Shown here piece after piece: positions 33,831 through 44,344 of a stretch of DNA of 64,000 nt. Each line of letters opens with the position of its first letter. Position 1 is the first letter of the stretch. Below the pieces are notes generated by a model. It did no database searches. It was not told where the DNA came from and saw nothing but the letters and a program-made list of their open reading frames with translations. A program made the position numbers and the translations under genes. Source of the stretch: Eledone cirrhosa (Eukaryota; Mollusca; Cephalopoda; Octopoda; Eledonidae); contig OZ024740.1 of the NCBI GenBank assembly GCA_964016885.1, forward strand, positions 296,720,204-296,784,203, written 5' to 3'.

Positions 33831-34377
33831 ACATGCATTTATATTTAAGTGTGTAAGGATGTTGATATGATCTATGTCTTACTTTTTGGTAAGGAGAACA
33901 TTTTTGTCGCCAGATTTTATTACCTAGGGAGTTTAAATACACACCTCTGGCTGAAAGCTGACCAGGTTCTCAACTTCATCAAACACTAACGCCGGCCTGT
34001 GTGTGTATATATGTGTGTGTATGTATGTGTATATATGTGTGTGTGTATGTATGTATATATGTGTATGTTCACCACCATTGCTTCTTCTTGTCAATTCTGT
34101 TGAAGTAGTCCTTACTTTCATTCTTTGATTTCTTTTGATTTTCTTTTATCTCTCTAGGGAATTCGTTGACAAGCTTCTTTAATTTATTTTCTTTGTTTTC
34201 TTCATTCAAATCACTGATTGTCTAAGAGACGTACAAATATGACTTATAAAACTTACCAAACTAAAGGGGCTTTTAGCGCCCTCAAAGTTTCAAACGCCCC
34301 ATTACTGCATAACGACCCCTAACGCCACTTTACTGCATAACACCCCCCCCCCCTGGAGCTAAGAAACGGATGTACCC
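33831..34377. other. Unassigned spacer
   Basis: Contains a TG/TA microsatellite at 34000-34065. Nothing else recognised. Confidence 0.4.
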
Positions 34378-34625
34378 TCGTTGAGAACCTTTAGTATAGA
34401 GGATGACAATGAAACTATGGGGCTGAGAATGAATCTGTAGAGGCTGGGAATAAAATTATAGTGGACTTGAAATTCATGTGTAGGAGATAGGAAGGAAAAT
34501 ATGGGTGGTTGATATATACATATAAGGGCGTAGGATGAAATTATAGGGGATATATATAAAACAGCAGTGGCTAGGAATGAAACTATAGGGAATGATAATG
34601 AAACAATAGTGACCATGTAGTGTTA
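34378..34625 (-). repeat. Degenerate minisatellite (CTATAGTTTCATTC type)
   Basis: On the minus strand, loose units resembling CCCTATAGTTTCATTCTCAG recur every 20-30 bp. The same type occurs at 55640-56120, 58590-58885 and 59060-59205. Confidence 0.65.
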
Positions 34626-35234
34626 CCCTGGTTAGGTCTTAATACATGTCTCATGATCCAGGGACTCTATATGTGTTGAGAGACAATGGATCTGCATCAA
34701 GAAAGATTATTTCCAAGTTGCAAATCTATGTAAGATTTTTGTAAAATCCTATGCATGTAAATCTCTCTTGTCCATATCAACATTTTCTGCCTATCCACTC
34801 ATTTAAAATCATATATATGAAAAAAAAAAAGAATTAAAATGCCAAGTTAAAAAACAAAGTGATCTAATTAGTCTAGAGTGGATAATATTCACATTAGATT
34901 ACTTGTTTATCTTAAGTTAAATCATTTCAACCCTCAGATAAAGTGATTTAATTAGTACAAAGAGTATATATCCATATTAGATTACTTGGGTATATGTTTA
35001 TTGGGTTAGATTTTAGTTCATATCCTCTCGTGGTCAGTGAAACAAGTTTCAGAAATTTCATGCAGTGTATTGGTGGAAGGTTAATATACTTGATATTACT
35101 CTTTGCTTTAGCCCATTGTATAGACAAGATGCAATACACTGACTGCCATAGACCATACAGCTGTAAAATGATTGCAATTCTGCAGTCAAGTGGTTAATAG
35201 AATCTAGGTATAAAAATGTTTGATTCCAATTTGA
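34626..35234. other. AT-rich spacer, nothing recognised
   Basis: An imperfect duplication of GTGATCTAATTAGT / GTGATTTAATTAGTACAAAGA occurs near 34860 and 34945. No gene. Confidence 0.4.
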
Positions 35235-36010
35235 TAAAAAAAATATGTGTATGTGGAACGCAACCCATCTAGGACAGCAATGACTCTGATAAAAAATGAC
35301 TGCATGGAGCAGACATGGAATCTGTAAGCTGTTGTCAAGGCAACCCATCTAGGAGGGCAGTGACTCCGATTAATAACGATGGCACAGGACAGAGGTTGGA
35401 CAACATAAGCCATAGTGAAGGTAACCTGTCTAGGAGAGTAGACACTCCAAATAAAAACTGATACAGGGTAGAGAGGACTCTGGAAACCAGTAATACAGCC
35501 TCTCTAGTGTTGGTGGCATGAATAATGCACCCAATCCATGCTATAATGTAGTTGGTGATAGGAAAGCCATCCAGACAGAAAAACCCTACCAAGGAAATGT
35601 GATCGGCACAAGGATGTTTTTCAATAATTGTGTATACAAGGCTGACACTAGTCATGTTGGTGCTGCACGTGGTTGTGGGGTGGCTAGAGTAGCCATGTGC
35701 AAGAATATCTTGATCATTATCAACCAACTGCACAACCACTTTCCCTTTCAGAAAGGAACAACTGTCAAGGTACAAACCTCAGGACTGCCACCCTCTATGT
35801 TGGCACCCTGAAAGGTAAATTAAGTCAATTTGTGAAACTGTTAGAGAGAAGAGGTGTAGATGTATGCTGTGTACAAACAGTGTGATGGAGGGGTGCCTCA
35901 GCAAGACTAATCACGGGCAAACAGCTTAGATATAAACTCTACTAGGTAGGAAATGACAATGGGGTAGGTGATATAGGAATCTTACTAGCTGAGAAATGGA
36001 TATTAAGTTA
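35235..36010 (+). pseudogene. AP-endonuclease LINE 5' end with tandem leader units
   Basis: From about 35640 the plus strand reads SHVGAARGCGVARVAMCKN, then RTATLYVGTLKGKLSQFVKL, LERRGVDVCCVQTV, a stop, and further endonuclease sequence to about 36000 (NDNGVGDIGILLAEKW). This matches the N-terminal part of the element at 49805. Upstream, three loose units of about 80 bp start ACCCATCTAGGA at 35265 and 35342 and ACCTGTCTAGGA at 35421, resembling tandem 5' leader repeats. Truncated 3', just upstream of the satellite. Confidence 0.65.
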
Positions 36011-36217
36011 ATAGAGAGTTAGAGTAAGTGAGAGTATCGTGAAACTTAGAAAAGCTGTTATATTTGAAAGCACACTGCTTGAGTGCTTGTGGTAATAATT
36101 ATATTTTTTCAATGTGAATATGTTTTGCTAACATGATTCCCTGTTTCATCAGACCTGGCTTACCTCCTCTTTGATGTGTGGTCACGCATCACTAAGGAGC
36201 TTACTGCTACCCTCACT

Positions 36218-39200
36218 AAAAGGAAAAACGACACCTAAAATGAAAAACGGACCTCCCCCCCCATAAAAAACGGGGCACCCAAATACAAAACGAACCCCCC
36301 CCCCAATATAAAACGGACACCCATATCAAAAAAACGGGACACCCAAATAAAAAAACGAGGCACCCAAATAAAAAACGGGGCATCCAAATAAAGAACCGGG
36401 CACCCAAATAAAATAACGGGGTACCCAAGTAAAAAACGATACACCCAAATAAAAAACCGACCCCCCCCCCCATAAAAAACGGGGAACCCAAATAAAAAAA
36501 ACCGACCCCCATAAAAAACGGGGCACCCAAATAAAAAACGGGGCACCCATATAAAAAACGGATCCCTAATAAAAAAAACGGTCACCCAAATAGAAAAACG
36601 GGGCACCCAAATAAAAAAACGGTGCACCCCCAAACAAACAGGGCAAACCCCCCAAAACGGGGCACCCAAATAAAAAACTAGGCACCCAAATAAAAAACGG
36701 GGCACCCAAATAAAAAAATGGGGCACCCAAATAAAAAACGGGGCACCCGAATAAAAAACGGATCCTCCCAATAAAAAAACGGGCACCCAAATAGAAAAAC
36801 GGGGACCCCAAATAAAAAAAGGGACACGCAAATAAAAAACGGGGCACCCAAATAAATCACGAACTCCCCATAAAAAACGGGCCACCCAAATAAAAGAACG
36901 GGACACCCAAATAAAAAATAGGGCACCAAAATAAAAAACGGACCCCCCCATAAAATAACGGGGCACCCAAATAAAAACGGGGCACACATAATAAAACGGG
37001 GCACCCAAATAAAAAATGGGTCACCCATAAAAAACGGGGCACCCAAATAAAAAAACGGGGGACCCAAATATAAAACGGGGCACCCAAATAAAAAAGGACC
37101 CCCCATAAAGAACCGGGAGACCCAAATAAAAAGCGGGGGAGCCCAAAAAAAAACGGAGCCCCCATAAAAAACGGGGCACCCAAATAAAAAAACGGGACAC
37201 CCAAATGAAAAATGGGGCACCCAAATAAAAAACTGACCCCCCATAAAAAAAACTGGGCACCCAAATAAAAAACGCGGAACCCAAATTAAAAACGGGGCAC
37301 CCAAATAAAAAACGGATCCCCCCCCCATAAAAAATGGGACACCCAAATAAAAAACGGCCACCCCCCAATAAAAAACGGGGCACCCAAATAAAACAACGGG
37401 GCACCCAAATAAAAAAACGGGGCACCCAAATAAAAAATGGGGCACCCAAATAAAAAACGGGGCAGCCAAATAAAAAAACAGGGCACCCAAATAAAAAACG
37501 GGGTACCCAAATAAAGAACGGGCCACCCAAATAAAAACCGGGGCACCCAAATAAGAAAAACGGGGCACCTAAATAAAAAACGGGGGACCCAAATAAAAAA
37601 AACGGGGGACCCAAATAAAAAACGGGGCAAGCAAATAAAGAACGGAGCCACGCATAAAAAACGGGGCACCCAAATAAAAATGACCCCTCTCTATTAAAAA
37701 AACGGCGCACCCAAATAAAAAAATGGGGAACCCAAATAAAAAACGGAACCCCATTAAAAAACGGACCCCCCCATAAAAAAAACGGGGTACCCAAATAAAA
37801 AACGGGGCACTCAAATAAAAATCGGGGCACCAAAATAAAAAAACGGGGCACCCAAATAAAAAACGGGGCACCCAAATAAAAAACGGGGCACCCATATAAA
37901 AAACGGGTCACCAAAATAAAAAAAAAGGGGAAACCCAAATGAAGAGCGGAGCACACAAATAAAAAAAAACGAGGCACCCAAATAAAAAACGGGGCACCCA
38001 AATGAAAAACGGATCTCCCCCTATAAAAGACGGGACACCCAAATAAAAAAAACGGGGCACCCAAATAAAAAACACGGCACCCAAATAAAAAACGGGGCAC
38101 CCAAATAAAAAACGGAGCCCGCCCATAAAAGAACGGGGCACCCAAATAAAAAAACGCAGCACCCAAATAAAAAACGGGGCACCCAAATAAAAAAACGGAC
38201 CCCCTCATAGAAAATGGGGCACCCAAATGAAAAGCGGACTCCCCGTAAAAAAAAAGGGCGCACCCAAATAAAAAACGGATCCCCCCATAAAAGAACGGGG
38301 CACCCAAATAAAAAAACGCGGCACCCAAATAAAAAACGGGGCACCCAAATAAAAAACGGGACACCCAAATAAATAACGGGACACCCAAATTAAAAAAACT
38401 GGGCACCCAAATAAAGAATGGGGCACCCAAATAAAAAAACGGGGCACCCAAATAAAAAAACGGGGCACCCAAATAAAATAACGGGGCACCCAAATAAAAA
38501 ACGGGGCACCCAAATAAAAAAAAAGAGGCACCCAAATAAAAAAACGGGGCACCCCCCATAAAAAAACAGGACACGCAAATAAAAAACGTACACCCCCATA
38601 AAAAGAGGGAGCATCCAAATAAAAAACGGACCCCCCGCCATAAAAAAATGGGGCACCCAAATAAAAAATGGAGCCCCAATAAAAAAACGGGGCACCCAAA
38701 TAAAAAAACGGGACACCAAAATAAAAAAACCGGGCACCCAAATAAAAAAACGGAGCACCCAAATGTAAAAAGGACCCCCCCCCCATAAAAAAACGGGGCA
38801 CCCAAATAAAAAACGGACCACCCCATAAAAAAACGGGGCACCCAAATAAGAAACGGGGCACCCAAATAAAAAAGAAGGGCACCCAAATAAAAAAACGGGG
38901 CACCCAAATAAAAAACGGATCCCCCCATAAAAAAACGGGGCACCCAAATAAAAAAACGGGGCACCCAAATAAAATAACGGGGCACCCAAATAAAAAACGG
39001 GGCTCCTAATAAAAAAAGGGGCACCCAAATAAAGAACGGGGCTACCAAATAAAAAACGGGGCACCCGAATAAAAAATCGGGATACCCAAATAAAAAAACG
39101 TGGTACCCAAATAAAAAACGGGGCACACAAATATAAACGGGGCAGCCAAATATAAACGGGGCACCCAAATAAAAAACGGACCCCTCATAAAAAAATGGGG

Positions 39201-40852
39201 CACCCAAATGAAAAGCGGACTCCCCATAAAAAAACGGGGCACCAAATAGAAAACGGACTCCTCCCCATAAAAAACGGGGCACCCAAATAAAAAATGGGGC
39301 ACCCAAATAAAAAAACTGGGCACCCAAATAAAAAACGGACACCCTCATAGAAAATGGGGCACCCAAATGAAAAGCGGACTCCCCGTAAAAAAACGGGGCA
39401 CCCAAATAAAAAACGGATCCCACCATAAAAAAACGGGGCACCCAAATAAAAAAACGCGGCACCCAAATAAAAAACGGGGCACCCAAATAAAAAACGGGGC
39501 ACCCAAATAAATAACGGGGCACCCAAATTAAAAAACTGGGCACCCAAATAAAGAATGGGGCACCCAAATAAAAAAACGGTGCACCCAAATAAAAAACGAA
39601 CCCACCATAAAAAAAGGGGCATCCAAATAAAAACGGGGCACCCAAATACAAAACTGACCCCCACCATAAAAGAAAGGGGCACCCAAATAAAAAACGGACC
39701 CTCCCCCCATGAAAAAACGGGGCGCCCAAATAAAATAACGGGGCACCCAAATAAAGAACGGGGATCCCAAATAAAAAACGAGGCTCCCGAAGAAAAAATC
39801 GGGATACCCAAACAAAAACGGGGTACCCAAATAAAAAACGGGGCACCCCCCATAAAAAAACGGGGCATCCAAATAAAAAACGGACCCCCCCATAAAAAAA
39901 TGGATACCCCAATAAAAAAAACGGGGCACCCAAATAAAAAACGACCACCCCATAAAAAAACGGGGCCCCAAATAAAAAAACGGGACACCAAAATAAAAAA
40001 CCGGGGCACCCAAATAAAAAATGGGGCAGCCAAATAAAAAAACAGTGCACCCAAATAAAAAATGAACGCCCCCATAAAAAAAACGGGGCACCCAAATAAA
40101 AACGGGGCACCCAAATAAAAAATGGGGCACCCAAATAAAAAAACGGGGCACCCAAATAAAAAACGGGGCACCCAAATAAAAAGAAGGGGCATCCAAATAA
40201 AAAACGGGGCACCGAAATAAAAAACGGACCCCCCCCCCATAAAAAACGGGGCACAAAATAAAAAACGGACCCCCCCCATAAAAAAACGTGGCACCCAAAT
40301 AATAAACGGAGCACCCAAATAAAAAACGGAGCCCCCCATAAAAAAACGGGGCACCCAAATAAAAATGAACTCACCCCCCATAAAAAATCGGGGGAACCAA
40401 ATAAAAACCGGGGCACCCAAATAAAAAACGGGGCATCCAAATAAAAAAACGGGGCACCCAAATAAAAAACGGGGCACCCAAATAAAAAAAACGGGGCGCC
40501 CAAATAAAAAACGGGGCACCCAAATAAAAAAAGGGGCACCCAAATAAAAAACAGGGCACCCAAATAAAAAACGGGGCACCCAAATAAAAAACGGACCCCC
40601 TCCCCATACAAAAAGGGGCACCCAAATAAAAAACGCACCCCCTCATAAAAAAATGGGGCACCCAAATGAAGAGCGGACTCCCCATAAAAAAACGGGGCAC
40701 CCAAATAAAAAACGGACCCCCGCATAAAAAAGCGGGGCACCCAAATAAAAAAACGCGGCACCCAAATAAAAAACGGGGCACCCAAATAAAAACGGGGCAC
40801 CCAAATAAATAACGGGGCACCGAAATTAAAAAACTGGGCACCCAAATAAAAA
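36218..40852. repeat. 4.6-kb minisatellite array, 20/21-bp unit
   Basis: The main unit is GGGGCACCCAAATAAAAAAC (20 bp; a seventh A gives 21 bp). A second unit type, GGACCCCCCATAAAAAAC with variable C and A counts, is interspersed every few units. Together there are more than 200 units. On the minus strand the unit contains no TAA, TAG or TGA in any frame, so long frames encoding FLFGCPV, FYLGAPF and FIWVPRF heptads arise, the longest being 1281 codons (37021-40866). Frames switch as 20- and 21-bp units alternate. A block of about 220 bp recurs at 38196, 39336 and 40634, showing higher-order structure. No start, promoter or splice context supports translation. Confidence 0.95.
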
Positions 40853-41029
40853 CTTTTGACAACCAAAAATTTTGAAAAAACTAATGAATAACCTTCGACC
40901 TTCAGAACGCATGATAGGTAGATTTTTGAGACTTATTTTAGGAAAAAAGTAGTGTTTTCGACGATGGAAAATACGGTACATACATACACATATACATACA
41001 TACACACATACATACATACATACATGATG
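40853..41029. other. Array flank with ACAT tetranucleotide repeat
   Basis: A TACA/ATAC repeat at 40980-41025. The left part has no assignment. Confidence 0.6.
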
Positions 41030-41395
41030 ATGGCTGCCCCCTCGTTATTGAGTATGACCATTGCATGATACACCATTATCTGCCATGGGTAAATCTTAAC
41101 TATATTGTACCACTTAAAGTGTTTTAAAGTCTCCCTGCTAAAGTCACACAAGATTTTCCATTTCTTCCTATCATAAGCATCCTCCTTCATAATAACCTGG
41201 CTTTCATTTCATCCTCTTTCATTTTTAGCCATGTCTTTCTTGGTCTTCCCTTTCCTCTTCTTCCTTACAACATTCATCCTTCCTCAATACATGACCTGAC
41301 CATTTCATTTCATTTCTCTTTACAACATTTATTACAGGTTCAATTTTTATAATTCTTTGCAATTCTATCTCTCACTCTCTCCCACTCTCTCCATC
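41030..41395 (-). pseudogene. LINE C-terminal fragment, minus strand
   Basis: The minus strand reads RIAKIIKIEPVINVVKRNEM, KWSGHVLRKDE, GRPRKTWLKMKED in shifting frames, the usual C-terminal blocks (GHV, then GRPRKTW) of AP-endonuclease LINEs. Only the last 120 codons are represented. Confidence 0.6.
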
Positions 41396-41399
41396 CACC

Positions 41400-41870
41400 A
41401 ATCAATTACATATGGTAATAAAACTCAGTAATGCCAATCTCCAGCTCACAATCTACAACCAGCAAATTGCTCAAGTTATGGAGTTTGTATATCTCGGACA
41501 CAAACTATCATCAAACAACAATGGATTGGTTGTTGCACAATATCGAATCACTCTAGGTTGGGCAGCTTTCAACAAGAACAAGGAAGTACTAACATCAAAA
41601 CGAGTTTGAAGGCTAAAACCTTTGATACTTACATCCTACCAGTTGTGTTAAATGGTCTTAACTGTGTTAATTGGACGACAAGGTCACTTCAGAAGCTCTC
41701 TACATTCCAGAACTACATCATGACTTATGAGTGGCAAGCGGCTCAGCAACAGTATCTGTATCAGTGAGCTGCTTAACATTACCAAACTTAGACCAATTAC
41801 ATCAATTGTCAAGTCAAGTGTACTCAAACTACATAGCCATATAAAAAGATCAACTCGTGGTGAACAGTGA
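41400..41870 (+). pseudogene. LINE C-terminal fragment, plus strand, different family
   Basis: The plus strand reads VMEFVYLGHKLSSNNNG, then ITLGWAAFNKNKEVLTSKRV, frameshift, SLKAKTFDTYILPVVLNGLN and SELLNITKLRP. This is the post-RT region of an AP-endonuclease LINE. It adjoins the minus-strand LINE end head to head. Confidence 0.65.
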
Positions 41871-41876
41871 ACAGTA

Positions 41877-41908
41877 CTGATGAAGCGTGATAGCCAGAAA
41901 CATTAGTC
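41877..41908 (+). ncRNA. Hammerhead-ribozyme-like motif (decayed)
   Basis: CTGATGA (41877-41883), a short helix with loop GTGATA, GAAAC (41897-41901), a two-base stem with loop ATTA and then GTC (41906-41908) follow the order of a hammerhead core: CUGAUGA, helix II, GAAA, helix III, cleavage after C17. Helix II has a mismatch next to the core, so activity is doubtful. Hammerheads are known in Penelope-like elements. Confidence 0.35.
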
Positions 41909-42047
41909 TCTGCAGTTCTGTTTACATGCCAACACAAGAGCAAGGCTGTTTGCATAATTGCCAACGAATCGAATATTATTATTAATATTCGAAAAACTCA
42001 GATTACATATATATATATATATATATATCTATATAAATGAACTAGAT

Positions 42048-42165
42048 ATCATCATCATCATCATTTTACGTCCACTTTTCCCTACTTGCAAAGGTGGGAC
42101 GGGAACTGATTCTGGCTTGATTTCTACAGCTGGATGCCCTTCCTAACACCAACCTCATTTACAGC
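42048..42165 (-). mobile_element. 3' tail of the AP-endonuclease LINE
   Basis: Plus-strand reading TCATCATCATCATTTTACGT then CCACTTTTCCCT and CTGGATGCCCTTCCTAACAC, a 5'-truncated 3' end in minus orientation, as at 27610 and 52600. Confidence 0.75.
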
Positions 42166-42638
42166 CGTACTAAGAGTGAGAAATGAAATTTCATTTTTTC
42201 CATTTATCGTTTTCGGTACGCCCGGCCAACTAACTCACTCGATATGCAAATTCGGTTGCTCAGCCGTTAATATGCATAAGGAAAGTATATACTTTCAAAC
42301 GTTCAATTGACTGACAGGAAGGTATATAGTGCTGATGACAGTTAATAAGCTAGAAACTAGTTCATCATTCCTTTGTCAGTGTTGAACAAGAAGGCAATGA
42401 TGGTTGCCGAACACTGTACGGCTTAATTCGGGCTGTTTGTTTGTTTACAAACAAACTGAACATAATAATAAATGTTCGGTAAACCCATACGTACATATAT
42501 ATATATGTGTGCATGTATGTATATATATATACATACTACTAAACGTCTGAATACATATATGTATGTACGTATACATACTTATATTTAAGTATCAGCCGTA
42601 CTAAGAGTGAGAAATGAAATTTCATTTTTTCCATTTAT
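42163..42638. repeat. Segment bounded by 45-bp direct repeats
   Basis: AGCCGTACTAAGAGTGAGAA followed by ATGAAATTTCATTTTTTCC occurs at 42163-42207 and 42593-42638. The 385-bp interior includes a hammerhead-like motif at 42332. The left copy overlaps the end of the LINE tail. Confidence 0.7.
42332..42360 (+). ncRNA. Second hammerhead-like motif (decayed)
   Basis: CTGATGA (42332-42338), CAGTTAATAAGCTA, GAAAC (42353-42357), TAGTT. Helix II can form AGUU with AGCU around AAUA; helix III is AC/GU. The closing base pair next to the core is C-A, so it is likely inactive. Confidence 0.35.
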
Positions 42639-43180
42639 ATATATGTAGATATATATATGTACGAAATCTGTCCGTGCCTTGAACCCTGGGTGACACCTAA
42701 AAGTCAAATTCTAAGTCACCATCCTTTTTGATGTGGACAGTTTCATGCGTAGGCGATCCCTTTGAGGTGGGAGACAGAAAGTGGCAGATATATAAAGCCT
42801 GTATGATCCCACGTCTTACACACAGAACGATCGGAGCAGTACGCTATTACAAGCTTTGTAAAGATCACCGCTATCTACAGGCCACAGTGGTCTACATCAA
42901 CTACAGACCATTACTCTCTCTCTCTCCTGGTCTCAGACTACACCAGCCTCACAACAACAACAACAAAATAACATTGTCAACCTTCGCAACTCATGGTAAC
43001 TTGTTTATTGTTCTTTTTAACTGAAGTGAAGTAAACTTTTATATATAAAGTAAATCAGCTATTCATGTTATTTTATCTAACAACCATGTTAATCCATCTA
43101 GCAATTTCTTACTAACACCACTTCGTTAAATATATAGATAAATGAACTATATATATATATATATATATTTAAATGAACTA
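42639..43180. other. Unassigned spacer
   Basis: A 98-codon plus-strand frame at 42728-43024 has no recognised domain. No gene supported. Confidence 0.35.
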
Positions 43181-43515
43181 GATACATGTCACTGTCCCCC
43201 CTCCCCTCCCCCGCCACCACAATAACGTCTACTCTCTCTCCCTACCACCACATTTACATTGGCAGTATCGGTAGAGGGTCGGACGCCATGCTTTCCAGCA
43301 TAGTTACGTCCCTTTACGATCTGAGTTCAAATCCCGCCGAGGTTGACTTTGCCTTTCATCCTTACGGGGTCGATAAAATAAAGCACCAGTAATGCACTGG
43401 ATAATTGCTGGCCTTGTGCCTAAAGTAGAAACAATTACTATCTAGACTGAAGTCAGTGACCTGTTGCCAAACTCTCTACTCTATATTGAATGTGTGTGTG
43501 TGTATATATATATAT
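43181..43515 (+). repeat. Dispersed repeat (family H), filled by a SINE
   Basis: Flanks 43181-43258 (CTCTCTCCCTACCACCACAT) and 43440-43515 (TATCTAGACTGAAGTCAGTG, then ACTCTAT and a TG/TA tail) match the continuous sequence at 62222-62390, which has no SINE. The copy here is therefore the filled site. Confidence 0.75.
43259..43439 (+). mobile_element. Cephalopod-type tRNA-derived SINE
   Basis: GGCAGTATCGGTAGAGGGTC head, B-box GAGTTCAAATCCCGCCGAGG, body GCCTTTCATCCTTACGGGGT, 3' end CTTGTGCCTAAAGTAGAAAC. The region between body and 3' end is shorter than in the copy at 6731. Confidence 0.9.
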
Positions 43516-43639
43516 ATGTGGGTTCGACTCCCATGTACGTCAATATTCATCTTTTTCCATTTCTCCCACTATCAGGCTAGATAGTTTCTTTGATTTCTTT
43601 AGTCCAAGTGCGGCGATGGCTTACATTTCTAATAATATA

Positions 43640-43735
43640 TATATATATATGTGTGTGTATATGTATGTATATATATATATATATGTGTGTGTATGTATAT
43701 ATGTGTGTGTATGTAATTGTGTGTGTGTGCATGTG
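43640..43735. repeat. TA/TG microsatellite
   Basis: Alternating TA and TG runs; reading frames across it are artefacts. Confidence 0.9.
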
Positions 43736-43739
43736 TGTT

Positions 43740-44344
43740 TATTTTTCCTTTCCTTCTTCCTTTTCCAGCCTCACTTTCATATAGATTATATTTTTGTTTT
43801 TAAAATCCAATGTCAATAAATGCACCAGGATTTTTTCATTCTGATGATTGAAAGCAAAATTTGTTTGCTTTCAAGAAACCACTGGTAAATGAAATAATTG
43901 CCTCATGTTGTTTATTACATAACTATATATATAATTGGAAAATAGTAAAATCGAATCTCTGGCGGTTTGCAAGTAAATTCGGCCTACTTATATGAAATGA
44001 TGAGTTAGCAAAGCACTCGATAAGTTGGGGCCTTAGAGATATATGTAGAAGTTATATTTAATTTATTGGGATACAACAAGCAAATATTTTTATAACTGAT
44101 ATAAAGCACTCAACAAATTTTTGGAGTAAAAATACAATATATTAATAAATGGAAACTATATTTATAAAACCATATTTATTTCATTTTACATAATTCAAGG
44201 ACACCAAAGCAAATTATGGTACGCTTTCATCAGATAAAATATAATATAGATCAGTTTTATAAACAAATATTGACATACCCTTAAAAGAATGCGACCATGT
44301 CTGTTGGAAGCTCCCGGATAGTATATATATATATATATATTGAT
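43740..44344. other. Unassigned sequence with a PLE-end-like stretch
   Basis: On the minus strand, TTATCTGATGAAAGCG near 44235 matches TTATCTGATGAAAACA in the 3' end of PLE copy 1. The rest is AT-rich with nothing recognised. Confidence 0.4.

Noticed and set aside
37021..40866. 1281-codon open frame as a protein-coding gene
   Set aside because: It lies entirely within a 20/21-bp tandem array whose minus strand lacks stop codons in every frame; other frames are also long, and the reading switches between the same three heptads.
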